64,000 bases of DNA from Bacteroidota bacterium (GTDB lineage: Bacteria > Bacteroidota > Bacteroidia > AKYH767-A > 2013-40CM-41-45): assembly GCA_016720655.1 (NCBI GenBank), contig JADKKE010000032.1:1-64000 (forward strand), written 5' to 3'. The notes beneath the pieces are model-generated. The model ran no database searches. It was given only the letters and a program-made list of their open reading frames with translations, and was not told the origin of the DNA. Within the stretch, counting starts at the first letter, position 1. Every line of letters starts with the position of its first letter. Position numbers and translations under genes: made by a program. Of this stretch, positions 50,740 through 59,272 are shown piece after piece.

Positions 50740-51690
50740 ATGAAAAATTTCTTGTATTTAATTCTAGTGCTTATCGGGCGATTTGACGCAAGTGCTCAAA
50801 TTAATCTGGCATCGGGTACTACGGGTACAACCACCGGAGTCGCGCAGAGTTTCAATGAGACACGAGGTGTTGATGTAACGGTTGTTGCTCATGCTGACAT
50901 TTCATTAATTTCCATGACACTTAACGGATTTTTCTGTGGGCAGGGAGGAACAGCCACAGCTTATGTTGGAGCCCGAATTTACGACATCAATACCGCACAG
51001 TTGCTTGCAAGTGGTATGGATACTGTGAGTAATGTTTACGGTGGTAGTGTAACCGTTCAGATTCCGTTTGTTCTGCTTGCAAACGCATCCTACAGACTGT
51101 GTTTCTTTTGTGGCGGACCGAATCCGCCCACAACCAATGCAGCTACTGAATTTATTCCACAAGCATTCCCTTATTTTGAATCAACAAATTCATTGCAGAT
51201 TAGTCATGCCTATGCTTATCCGGCTGATACAATGCCATCCAATTACAATATTATGGTTCCCTTAATTACTCTTCATACAAAAACGACAGAGTTGGATGAA
51301 CTGAGTGACATTGCTATAAATTCGGCCTTTCCGAATCCGTCAAAGGATGTGTCAACATTGCGATTTGAAAATAAAAGTAATCAAGCGCTTACTTTGTTCA
51401 TATTGGATACAAAAGGAAAGATTGTGCGAACAATGTCAAATATATTCACTGATAACGTCGCTATTGAAAGAAAGGAATTGGCAAATGGAATCTATTTTTA
51501 TAAGCTAAAATCAGAGGAAAGCATTGTCAGCCATCTGGTGGAGCATTTCGGATGGGAGGAACTTGGAAATATTATTCCGATTAATTGTTTCAGGAGTAAT
51601 CCAGGTATAAAATCAAGTCTGACATTTCTTCGCAAAACACCCTGGGCGAGAAAGAAAGTGGAGGAATTGTATATCGAAATCGTTTCGTGA
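50740..51690 (+). CDS. Secreted protein whose T9SS tail is fused to a VF530-like DNA-binding domain end
   Basis: A 316-residue frame. Signal peptide MKNFLYLILVLIGRFDASAQ, then a beta-rich domain (FNETRGVDVTVVAHADISLI, GARIYDINTAQLLASG) and a T9SS domain (INSAFPNPSKDVSTLRF, LANGIYFYKLKSEESIV). Instead of ending, the frame goes on at about 51,525 into HLVEHFGWEELGNIIPINCF and LRKTPWARKKVEELY, the C-terminal two thirds of the small cytoplasmic VF530 (DUF2132) family. The end of the T9SS domain, a stop, a spacer and the start of VF530 (usual block PLHGxTLE) are lacking. So two genes seem joined by a deletion, real or from assembly. A secreted DNA-binding fusion would make little sense. Confidence 0.75.
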   Translation: MKNFLYLILVLIGRFDASAQINLASGTTGTTTGVAQSFNETRGVDVTVVAHADISLISMTLNGFFCGQGGTATAYVGARIYDINTAQLLASGMDTVSNVYGGSVTVQIPFVLLANASYRLCFFCGGPNPPTTNAATEFIPQAFPYFESTNSLQISHAYAYPADTMPSNYNIMVPLITLHTKTTELDELSDIAINSAFPNPSKDVSTLRFENKSNQALTLFILDTKGKIVRTMSNIFTDNVAIERKELANGIYFYKLKSEESIVSHLVEHFGWEELGNIIPINCFRSNPGIKSSLTFLRKTPWARKKVEELYIEIVS

Positions 51691-51827
51691 ATATTAACAT
51701 GTTATTTTCGGATCTCCTTTGTTCATGAAAGAGTTTCAAAGCATCTGGCAACATTCAAATAATTAATTTTGGCTCTTCTTTCAGAAAGTGTCGAAGCGAT
51801 TTGTGTATCTTCGGCACGAAAATTAAC

Positions 51828-52388
51828 ATGAAACATCTCGCCATTTTCGCTTCCGGTTCCGGTACAAATGCAGAAGCGATTATCCGTCATTTTCAAAACT
51901 CTAAAACGCATCGTGTCACCCGGGTCTATTGTAATAATCCACAAGCCGGTGTGATTCAAAGGGCATCACAACTGGAAATTCCCTGTCTTGTATTTGACAG
52001 AACAGACTTTCAGGATGGGAAGAGAATACTGGAACAGTTAAAGTCGGATAGAACAGACGCAATCGTTTTGGCCGGATTTCTTTGGCTCGTCCCGGACTAC
52101 CTCATCAAAAGCTTTCCTTCGAAAATTATCAACATTCATCCTGCTTTGTTGCCAAAATATGGGGGCAAAGGATTTTATGGAGAGAAAGTTCACAAGGCTG
52201 TTTTGGAAGCGAAGGATCCCATGTCAGGAATCACGATTCATGAAGTGAATGAAAAATTTGATGAAGGGAAAATAATTTTTCAGGCAGCTTGTTACTGTAG
52301 TGAAGAGGATACAATCGAAACTCTGGCAAAAAAGATTCATGCCTTAGAACACAAATATTTCCCGGTAGTGATTGAAAAGTCAGTGTGA
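51828..52388 (+). CDS. purN: Phosphoribosylglycinamide formyltransferase
   Basis: About 186 residues from ATG 51,828 (MKHLAIFASGSGTNAEAIIR). The substrate loop is NAEAI, the catalytic region is IINIHPALLPKYGGKGFYG, and the catalytic aspartate is in VNEKFDEGKIIF. It makes formylglycinamide ribonucleotide in purine synthesis with 10-formyltetrahydrofolate. A TTG at 51,801 in frame would add 9 residues without family support. In many Bacteroidota purN stands divergent to acpP; here they are 7.5 kb apart. Confidence 0.95.
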   Translation: MKHLAIFASGSGTNAEAIIRHFQNSKTHRVTRVYCNNPQAGVIQRASQLEIPCLVFDRTDFQDGKRILEQLKSDRTDAIVLAGFLWLVPDYLIKSFPSKIINIHPALLPKYGGKGFYGEKVHKAVLEAKDPMSGITIHEVNEKFDEGKIIFQAACYCSEEDTIETLAKKIHALEHKYFPVVIEKSV

Positions 52389-52602
52389 GCGTGAGTGTGA
52401 GTGTGAGTGTGGGTGTGAAGTGCGAGTGTGAGAGTGTGTGTGAAGTGTGGGTGTAAGTTTGAGTTTGAGTGTGAAGTTTGAGTGTGATTGTGAGTTGTTT
52501 CGGAATTCCCCTGCCATATTCAAATTAAACAACAGCCGCAATGCGGTACTTCGCACCAACCACCAACCACCAACCACCAAGCACCAACCACTATCCACTA
52601 AA
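52384..52602. repeat. GTGAGT array and CACCAAC heptamer array
   Basis: The gap between purN and the SGNH gene is nearly filled by arrays: GTGAGT/GTGTGA-type units from 52,384 (inside the purN stop region) to about 52,496, and CACCAAC, CACCAAC, CACCAAC, CACCAAG, CACCAAC, CACTATC, CACTAAA at 52,554-52,602, ending just before the SGNH stop. Confidence 0.85.
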
Positions 52603-52603
52603 A

Positions 52604-53542
52604 CTACCTCGCAAAAAGTGGCTTCCCCGTTTTCTCCTGCACAAAGCGGTTCAGTGAATCTAAAAAAACCGAAGCTCCGATTAAATTGAGATGATCCGGA
52701 TCTTTGAATAGTGAATCCGGATAAAAACTTTCAATTCCGTTCAGGTAATTTACTTTTTCTTTCTGTACAAGTTCCTGAAGTGCTTTTGTGGATGCATGAA
52801 TTGCATCTTTATCCCTGAAACTTTGGTACAATGTTGATTTGGGCGGAGTGAACAAAATTATTTCCTTCCCTGTTTTTTTTGCTGCATGAATAATTTCTGC
52901 AAGTAATTGAATGTTTTTCGGGATCAGTCGGGAAGAAAATCGTGTGATGGTATTTTCTTTTGCGCGTTCACGACACAGTTGGACTTTGTCGCCGGGTGAA
53001 AAAAAACCATGCAACATTGGTTTTAGATCGCTGGGTTGATTTCTTCTATTGAAGAGGTAAGCAATGTCACGATTTGTACGAAAAAAATTACTATTGGCAA
53101 GTAACCTGCTCGTGGCAGAGTTTTCATCGAGTGTATCTGTATATCGGAAAAGTGAGCGGTTGATGTATTCTAATTTAAAGTATGTCTGGTTATAGCCTAG
53201 TAATTCTTCATCGATACCCACACATACAGTTTGAAGTTCCGGGATTTGATCCATGTATTTTTCCAGGAGTACGGCACTCCAGAAAAGATCCATACCGCCA
53301 TAGGCGAAAGAAGCGGAGGAAGGTTGAGCCTTGATGGAATCCAATTCAGCGATGAGCGGAATGGTGTGTGAATTTCCAAGCCAAAGTATTTTCGAATCAC
53401 TTTTCTTTCTTTGAAATTCATCCATCAGAATATCTGCCTGAGTCCGGTAAGAAGCATATTTCCATTCCAACATTCCCAGGAGCAATACCAGGAAGATCAG
53501 CAATGCGATTAATTCAAGAAATAAAAGTCGAACCGTTTTCAT
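52604..53542 (-). CDS. SGNH-hydrolase-like membrane-anchored protein, partner of MBOAT
   Basis: About 312 residues from ATG 53,542 (MKTVRLLFLELIALLIFLVLLLGML, one N-terminal membrane anchor). ILWLGNSHTIPLIAEL looks like the SGNH block with GNSH (serine nucleophile region), and DPDHLNLIGASVFLDSL at the end like block V (Asp-x-x-His). It starts 1 nt after the MBOAT stop, so both are translationally linked. Such MBOAT/SGNH pairs acylate extracellular polysaccharides (as AlgI with AlgJ/AlgX, or PatA with PatB). The polymer acylated here is unknown. Confidence 0.75.
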   Translation of the reverse strand: MKTVRLLFLELIALLIFLVLLLGMLEWKYASYRTQADILMDEFQRKKSDSKILWLGNSHTIPLIAELDSIKAQPSSASFAYGGMDLFWSAVLLEKYMDQIPELQTVCVGIDEELLGYNQTYFKLEYINRSLFRYTDTLDENSATSRLLANSNFFRTNRDIAYLFNRRNQPSDLKPMLHGFFSPGDKVQLCRERAKENTITRFSSRLIPKNIQLLAEIIHAAKKTGKEIILFTPPKSTLYQSFRDKDAIHASTKALQELVQKEKVNYLNGIESFYPDSLFKDPDHLNLIGASVFLDSLNRFVQEKTGKPLFAR

Positions 53543-53543
53543 T

Positions 53544-54950
53544 TTAAAACTGAAAATAAATGAATGTTTGTTCTTCAAAAATCCCAAGCAAGACTATTGC
53601 GGTCACAAGAAGTGCGTTTACAGTATATCTGTACATCCGCAAGTTCGGAAAGAGATTTACGAAATATCTTTTCTTCCCGGTAAAATCAGAAGCTTCAGCG
53701 GCAATCACCAGGCCAATTAACAGAAAGTTGATTATGAAACTGAGGCCTGATATCTGGGGGAGACCGATAAACCCTGTATTGAATTTAAACAAATGGGTGA
53801 TTACATGAATTGCATCTTCCCAGCTTGCAGCCCGGAAAAATATCCATGCGAATGTTACGCCAAGGAATGTGAGCACTACACGATAGGGTCTGTGCCTTGA
53901 TTTCTCGCCGTGAATTATTCTTTCCAGAATTACATAGAGTCCATGTAAAATTCCCCAGATCACGAAGGTCCAGGAAGCCCCATGCCAAAGCCCGCTCAAT
54001 GAAAATGCGATCAGGATATTGAATATAAAACTCGAAATACCAACACGGTTTCCACCGAGTGGTATGTATACATAATCCCTGAACCAGCCGGATAAAGATA
54101 TATGCCAGCGTGTCCAGAACTCACGGAAAGACGCGCTGAAGTAAGGGTAATTAAAATTTTCCATCAGCTTAAATCCCATCACCTTCGCGGAGCCGATAGC
54201 AATATCACAATATCCGCTGAAGTCGCAATAGATCTGAATCGAGAAAAGCAATGTCGCCCATATCAATGGCCAGCCACTGAAATGTTCAGGATTCTGGTAT
54301 ACGGCGTCGACGTATACCGACAAGCGATCAGCGATGACCATTTTTTTGAAAAGGCCCCATAGCATTCTTCGTAATCCGGCGCTCACGCGGTCATAATCGA
54401 ATGTATAATTGGCTCGGAATTGATGGATCAGATTTTGTGGTCGTTCAATCGGCCCGGCAACCAATTGAGGATAGAACATTACGTACAAAGCATAGATCCC
54501 CAAATGCCGCTCCGCTTTTTGTCGGCCCCAATAAATTTCAAGGGTGTAACTCATTGCCTGGAAGGTGTGGAAACTCAGTCCAACCGGCAGCAGAAGGTCC
54601 AAAACGGGCATGTGGACTTCTGTTCCCGTAAAGCCCAGGAGCAAAGACAGATTTTCATTCAGAAAATTGTAATACTTAAAGACAGCCAATACGCCAACAT
54701 TGGCAAGCAGACTCATGATGAGCAGCCATTTTTTTCTTTTTTGTGTACTACTTTGTTCAATGAGAATACCTGCAACATAATCTACAGCGATGGTGAAGAA
54801 CAGTATCAGGATATAAACCGGCCTGAAGAACATGTAAAAGAAACAACTGGCCAACAGGAGCCAACTCCATCGCCAACGCTGGTTGATGAGGAAGTATCCA
54901 ATCGTTACAATCGGAAAAAAAAGAGCAAAGGCGAATGAGTTAAATAGCAT
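53544..54950 (-). CDS. MBOAT family O-acyltransferase (AlgI-like)
   Basis: About 468 residues from ATG 54,950 (MLFNSFAFALFFPIVTIGYFL), the typical family start; an upstream reading to 55,073 is not supported. Roughly ten membrane helices. Blocks seen: LLLPVGLSFHTFQAMSYTLEIYWG, FYPQLVAGPIERPQNLIHQF, FWTRWHISLSGWFRDYVYIPLGGNR and SGLWHGASWTFVIWGILHGLYV with the catalytic histidine. It moves acyl groups from the cytoplasm to a partner outside. The SGNH gene follows directly. Confidence 0.93.
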   Translation of the reverse strand: MLFNSFAFALFFPIVTIGYFLINQRWRWSWLLLASCFFYMFFRPVYILILFFTIAVDYVAGILIEQSSTQKRKKWLLIMSLLANVGVLAVFKYYNFLNENLSLLLGFTGTEVHMPVLDLLLPVGLSFHTFQAMSYTLEIYWGRQKAERHLGIYALYVMFYPQLVAGPIERPQNLIHQFRANYTFDYDRVSAGLRRMLWGLFKKMVIADRLSVYVDAVYQNPEHFSGWPLIWATLLFSIQIYCDFSGYCDIAIGSAKVMGFKLMENFNYPYFSASFREFWTRWHISLSGWFRDYVYIPLGGNRVGISSFIFNILIAFSLSGLWHGASWTFVIWGILHGLYVILERIIHGEKSRHRPYRVVLTFLGVTFAWIFFRAASWEDAIHVITHLFKFNTGFIGLPQISGLSFIINFLLIGLVIAAEASDFTGKKRYFVNLFPNLRMYRYTVNALLVTAIVLLGIFEEQTFIYFQF

Positions 54951-55092
54951 AAAGAGAAACCGGTGTAAAAAAAACGAATAGTTTTGACGTGGCAAGGATA
55001 TTCCTGATCCTTTCGGCAAGGAATAAATTATTTTCTCGTCCTTGCACGCAGAATGCAACCTTGCATCTGCCACAGCGTATTGTTATGATTGC

Positions 55093-58000
55093 ATGAATTT
55101 GTTCGATCCGGGAAAAAATAAACTGCCGATTTTGTTGCTGCTATCGGCCTTGCTGCTCTTCCTGGCAGCAGAGTTTATTCATTATCCCATCCATTCGGAT
55201 AGCGGGAAAATGATCGAACGTTCAGAGGCTGTCCTGAAATCTTTTGAGAACAAGGTTGAACAGGGTTTGGCCACGATTTCAGGGTTCCAGTCTCAAAAAG
55301 AGTTCCATGATTTTTTCATGCATAGCGGTCTTGGAGACCAGGGGATCAGTTATTACTTTTTTAGGAAGGATTCACTCGTAAGCTGGTCGGACAATGAACC
55401 GGTATTGCCGGACACTGTACTTCAATCTGTACGAGGGGAATCACTTTTGCATCTTTCCAACGGATGGTTTTATTGCCATCTGAAAACAAGTGGAGATTCT
55501 ACATTACTGGGCTTGTTGTTGATACGGAATGAATTTGCATACGAAAATTCTTATTTGCAAAATAAATTCAATCCGGAACTTGGATTGCCTGAAGGAACAC
55601 GCATCAGTTTCAAAGACGGTTTGCCATTTCACAATCCCTCCGGTCAAGTAATTTGTAAACTGGTACTGGACAACACCGGCAATCCGGATGCTTTCGATGG
55701 ATGGTTGTATGCATTGTCTGGATTATTGCTCTTGCCTGGAATTTATTTCCTTGGTTTAGCTTTATTCAGGAAGAAGAAATGGCAGGGAATTGTATTCCTG
55801 ATCCTTGTGGTACTTGCAAGGATCCTCATGATCGCATTGAAATTTCCGGAGGAACTGTACAATACAGATTTGTTCAGTCCGCGAAATTATGCCTCTTCTT
55901 TTTTATTCAATTCCCTGGGTGATTTATTAATCAATGCCTGTTTACTGGCAACATTTGCTTTCTCGTTTTTTACTCTGAATCGGCGAAAAACTGTAAAGAA
56001 GAAATCTTTTAGTGAGGGAGTTTTTGTCGTACTCATTTTTTTAGCGCTTTCATTAGTGGGAATCCAACTCTTCGTTCAGGGATTGGTTACGAACAGCCGA
56101 ATTTCCTTTGATCTGAGTAATCTTTCAGTACTGGGCATTTACACTGCTATTGCATTCTTTTGCATCGGTTTGATGCTGGTTGGAATTAGTTTGTTCATCA
56201 GTGGTTTGCTTACCTTTTTCTATGGATTCCGTCCGGGCTTCAGGCATGTACTCGGAGTTTTATTCCTGGCTTCGGTTTATATTTCCGTTTCTGTTTGGCA
56301 ATTGAACTGTCGAAAAGAGGAGGAGAGCAGAAAATTACTTGCACAAAAAGTAGAAGAGCGTCAGGATCACGTGGCAGAATATCTTTTTGATGAAGCAGCT
56401 ACCAGGATCGCAGTAGATTCTCAGATCATTCAGGCATACCGGCATCGACCTGTAAACATTGAAGCAATCAAAAACAGATTATCAACTGAATATCTGACGG
56501 GATATCTCGGAAAATTCGACAATATTATTTCTGTTTTCGATTCTTCGGGTACTCCTGTTGATACTCTTGAAAATTATGTTCCGCTTTCGTATTATGAACA
56601 ACAAACAACCTCTTTTGGTAAAGCTACTTCATCCAGGAAGTTGTATTATATGCCGAATGAGTCGGGGAGACTGTCTTATCTCGCACTATTGAATATACAC
56701 ACACTGGAAGCCGGACATCAGGGGACACTAGTCATTCAGTTGAATGCAAGGTTTTTCCAAAGTGAGGAAGGATTTCCGGAATTGTTCATGAGCAGTAAGT
56801 ACAAAGAAAATACGGCTTTGAATGAGTATTCATTCGCGCGATATTCGAAAGGTGCTTTAATTTATGAATATGGGTCCTATGCATATTCATTCTCTGATAA
56901 GGAATACGGACAGCGAAGCGATGACTACACATTTGTTTCCAAAGATGGTTTTAGTCATCTTGTTTTTAAAGTAAGTTCTACAGCCATCATAGTAGTGAGT
57001 AAACCGGAAGAAACCTTTCTTTATGTGCTCACTTTGTTTAGTTGGGTATTTGCATTCTTTTCGATTCTAGTTTCTCTTTTGTATCTCATCTATCAGCTTG
57101 TTTCAGGTCGTTATCGTTTTCAGCTCAGTCTCACCTTCCGAATTCAATTGGCGGTGGTGTTGATGGTAGTCTTGTCATTCGTTCTGATCGGAACAGGAAC
57201 AGTCCTTTATATTTTCAAAAAATATAATGCAGATCAGAAGAGGAGCATCAGTGAACAAGTGAACGGACTCTGGTTTCTCACAGGAGACCTTGTTGGTTTT
57301 CAGAAACGTTTGTCTGAAGTGTCACCTGAATCCTTGTTGCCACAGTTGAATGAGTTGGTGAACAACCTGAATCTGGATTTTAATTTGTACGATGAAAGAG
57401 GGGAGCTTTATTATTCTTCACAGCCAAAAATATTTGAGCAAAAAATTATTTCACGCAGAATGAATCCGGAAGCATTTTTCGAAATGCAGGCAGAAGGAAA
57501 GACACAATACATTCATCCTGAAAATGCAGGAAAGCTCAAGTATGTTTCTGCGTATGCTCCATATACCGACCGACAGGGGACAATCATTGGTTATCTTAAT
57601 CTCCCCTATTTTGAAAAGCAAAATGAACTGAATAAAGAAATCTCCGGTTTCCTTTCTGCGCTGATTAATATTTACGTTCTCTTGTTTGCAATTGCATTGC
57701 TGGTTACTCTGTTTATTTCTTCGCGCATCACACAGCCATTGTTGTTGATCCAGGAAAAACTTCGTGGAATAAGGTTGGGGAAAAGAAATGAACAAATAGA
57801 ATATTCACGCAAAGATGAAATAGGCCAACTGGTGCAGGAGTACAACCGGATGATCGAAGAGTTAAGTGACAGTGCAGAGAAACTCGCGCAAAGTGAACGG
57901 GAGAGTGCCTGGAGGGAAATGGCGAAGCAGGTAGCACACGAAATAAAAAACCCGCTCACGCCGATGAAACTATCTGTGCAACATGTACAAATGGCATGGA

Positions 58001-58566
58001 AGGAAAACAGACCGGGCAAAGAAGAAATGATTGACAGGATGGCAAATACTTTGATCCAACAGATTGATACTTTGTCGGCGATTGCTACCGAGTTTTCGAA
58101 TTTTGCAAAAATGCCCCAGGCCCAGCGGGAAGCCGTTGAGCTGGAAGAAATACTACAGTCTACTGTTGATCTTTTCAAAGAAACTCCGGGAATAGAAATT
58201 AAATACAATTCCGGCGGTGTGAGCAGGGTAGTTTACGCAGACAAGGACCAGCTCATCAGAGTTTTTTCCAATCTCCTGAAAAACGCGATACAATCGATTC
58301 CCGCAGGAAAGGAAGGAAAGATAGAAGTCGTAGCGAAGGAGGAATCGAGTGGAATTCTTGTATCTATTCAGGACAATGGTAGTGGTATCAAGCCCGATGA
58401 ACAGGAGAAAATTTTCCGTCCGAATTTTACCACAAAATCCAGCGGGATGGGACTTGGACTTGCCATGGTAAAGAACATTATCGAAAATACAGGTGGAAAG
58501 ATCTGGTTTACGAGTATTTCCGGGCAGGGAAGTACTTTTTATGTAAAGCTTCCGCATGCTTCTTAA
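55093..58566 (+). CDS. Large NtrY-like sensor histidine kinase
   Basis: About 1,157 residues from ATG 55,093 (MNLFDPGKNKLPILLLLSAL). The N-terminal half has a membrane helix, an extracytoplasmic part, and a cluster of about six helices (residues about 200-430), then a second extracytoplasmic part and helices near 650 and 690. A HAMP domain (SRITQPLLLIQEKLRGIRLG) is at about 876, the H-box VAHEIKNPLTPMKLS at about 948, N-box LIRVFSNLLKNAIQSI, and G-boxes QDNGSGIKPDEQEKIF and GMGLGLAMVKNII. It is a membrane sensor kinase; the H-box form (HEIKNPLTP) is that of NtrY. No response regulator is adjacent. Upstream it is divergent to MBOAT. Confidence 0.9.
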   Translation: MNLFDPGKNKLPILLLLSALLLFLAAEFIHYPIHSDSGKMIERSEAVLKSFENKVEQGLATISGFQSQKEFHDFFMHSGLGDQGISYYFFRKDSLVSWSDNEPVLPDTVLQSVRGESLLHLSNGWFYCHLKTSGDSTLLGLLLIRNEFAYENSYLQNKFNPELGLPEGTRISFKDGLPFHNPSGQVICKLVLDNTGNPDAFDGWLYALSGLLLLPGIYFLGLALFRKKKWQGIVFLILVVLARILMIALKFPEELYNTDLFSPRNYASSFLFNSLGDLLINACLLATFAFSFFTLNRRKTVKKKSFSEGVFVVLIFLALSLVGIQLFVQGLVTNSRISFDLSNLSVLGIYTAIAFFCIGLMLVGISLFISGLLTFFYGFRPGFRHVLGVLFLASVYISVSVWQLNCRKEEESRKLLAQKVEERQDHVAEYLFDEAATRIAVDSQIIQAYRHRPVNIEAIKNRLSTEYLTGYLGKFDNIISVFDSSGTPVDTLENYVPLSYYEQQTTSFGKATSSRKLYYMPNESGRLSYLALLNIHTLEAGHQGTLVIQLNARFFQSEEGFPELFMSSKYKENTALNEYSFARYSKGALIYEYGSYAYSFSDKEYGQRSDDYTFVSKDGFSHLVFKVSSTAIIVVSKPEETFLYVLTLFSWVFAFFSILVSLLYLIYQLVSGRYRFQLSLTFRIQLAVVLMVVLSFVLIGTGTVLYIFKKYNADQKRSISEQVNGLWFLTGDLVGFQKRLSEVSPESLLPQLNELVNNLNLDFNLYDERGELYYSSQPKIFEQKIISRRMNPEAFFEMQAEGKTQYIHPENAGKLKYVSAYAPYTDRQGTIIGYLNLPYFEKQNELNKEISGFLSALINIYVLLFAIALLVTLFISSRITQPLLLIQEKLRGIRLGKRNEQIEYSRKDEIGQLVQEYNRMIEELSDSAEKLAQSERESAWREMAKQVAHEIKNPLTPMKLSVQHVQMAWKENRPGKEEMIDRMANTLIQQIDTLSAIATEFSNFAKMPQAQREAVELEEILQSTVDLFKETPGIEIKYNSGGVSRVVYADKDQLIRVFSNLLKNAIQSIPAGKEGKIEVVAKEESSGILVSIQDNGSGIKPDEQEKIFRPNFTTKSSGMGLGLAMVKNIIENTGGKIWFTSISGQGSTFYVKLPHAS

Positions 58567-58684
58567 AACGCGGAAGCTTTCTATGCCGCATATATTTTAA
58601 TATTCTAAATTGATTCGGCGGCATAACCAATTCTAATGCAGGTTTGATTTTTTTTTGTATTCGGAAACCTGCATAAGATTGGTT
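58545..58684. repeat. Three stacked inverted repeats after the kinase gene
   Basis: AAAGCTTCCGC (58,545-58,555) pairs perfectly with 58,570-58,580, overlapping the kinase stop. TATGCCGC (58,582-58,589) pairs with GCGGCATA (58,618-58,625). AACCAAT...ATGCAGGTTT (58,625-58,645) pairs with AAACCTGCAT...ATTGGTT (58,665-58,684). The first may be a terminator; the others fill the gap to the B12-binding gene. Confidence 0.7.
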
Positions 58685-58754
58685 TATATTTGCATCACAT
58701 TTTTAAATGCGTTCAACATCAAATCGCTTCTGAATTTCTAAAAACATTCCCATT

Positions 58755-59162
58755 ATGTCTCGTCCTATCCGGGTTTTAATTGCAAAAGTAGGTCTCGATG
58801 GTCACGACCGGGGAGCAAAAGTAATTGCATCCTTTTTGCGAGATGCAGGAATGGGAGTGATCTATACCGGTCTGCGTCAAACCCCTGAAATGGTGGTGAA
58901 TGCAGCGATGCAGGAAGATGTGGATGTGATTGGAGTAAGTATTTTGTCTGGAGCCCACATGACTGTTTTTCCGAAGATCATGAATTTGTTGAAAGAAAAA
59001 GAAATGATGAATGTATTGGTAACGGGTGGAGGGATAATCCCTGCGGCGGACATGAAAAAGTTGATGGATCTTGGTGTAGGACAATTGTTTCCTCCGGGCA
59101 CGGAGACAAAAGAAATTATCGGCTACATTCATACTGAAGTTGAGAAACGAAGGGTTGGTTAA
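58755..59162 (+). CDS. Cobalamin-binding methylmalonyl-CoA mutase C-terminal subunit
   Basis: A 135-residue B12-binding protein. GLDGHDRGAKVIASFLRDAG contains the DxHxxG cobalamin ligand motif, followed by VDVIGVSILSGAHM and LVTGGGIIPAADMKKL, GVGQLFPPGTETKEII. It is the small-subunit form of acyl-CoA mutases (as in isobutyryl- or methylmalonyl-CoA mutase) and carries the cofactor for a separate large subunit, which is not in this window. The following enoyl-CoA hydratase suggests acyl-CoA metabolism. No cobalamin riboswitch was recognised upstream. Confidence 0.9.
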   Translation: MSRPIRVLIAKVGLDGHDRGAKVIASFLRDAGMGVIYTGLRQTPEMVVNAAMQEDVDVIGVSILSGAHMTVFPKIMNLLKEKEMMNVLVTGGGIIPAADMKKLMDLGVGQLFPPGTETKEIIGYIHTEVEKRRVG

Positions 59163-59272
59163 TTTTTTATGCAAATGAAAGATGTATGTCATTTGACGCA
59201 TTGATTCTCTTTCGTAAAATGCATCCGCAAAATATCCTGATTAAATAAATCCTCTAATTATCTTTTAATCCC

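Noticed and set aside
54420..54938. 172-residue plus-strand frame
   Set aside because: It is the antisense shadow of the MBOAT gene, which has intact membrane helices and motifs.
58566..58755. Cobalamin riboswitch before the B12-binding gene
   Set aside because: The conserved B12-box (GCCACTG-type) is not found, and the stems lie where terminator structures are expected.
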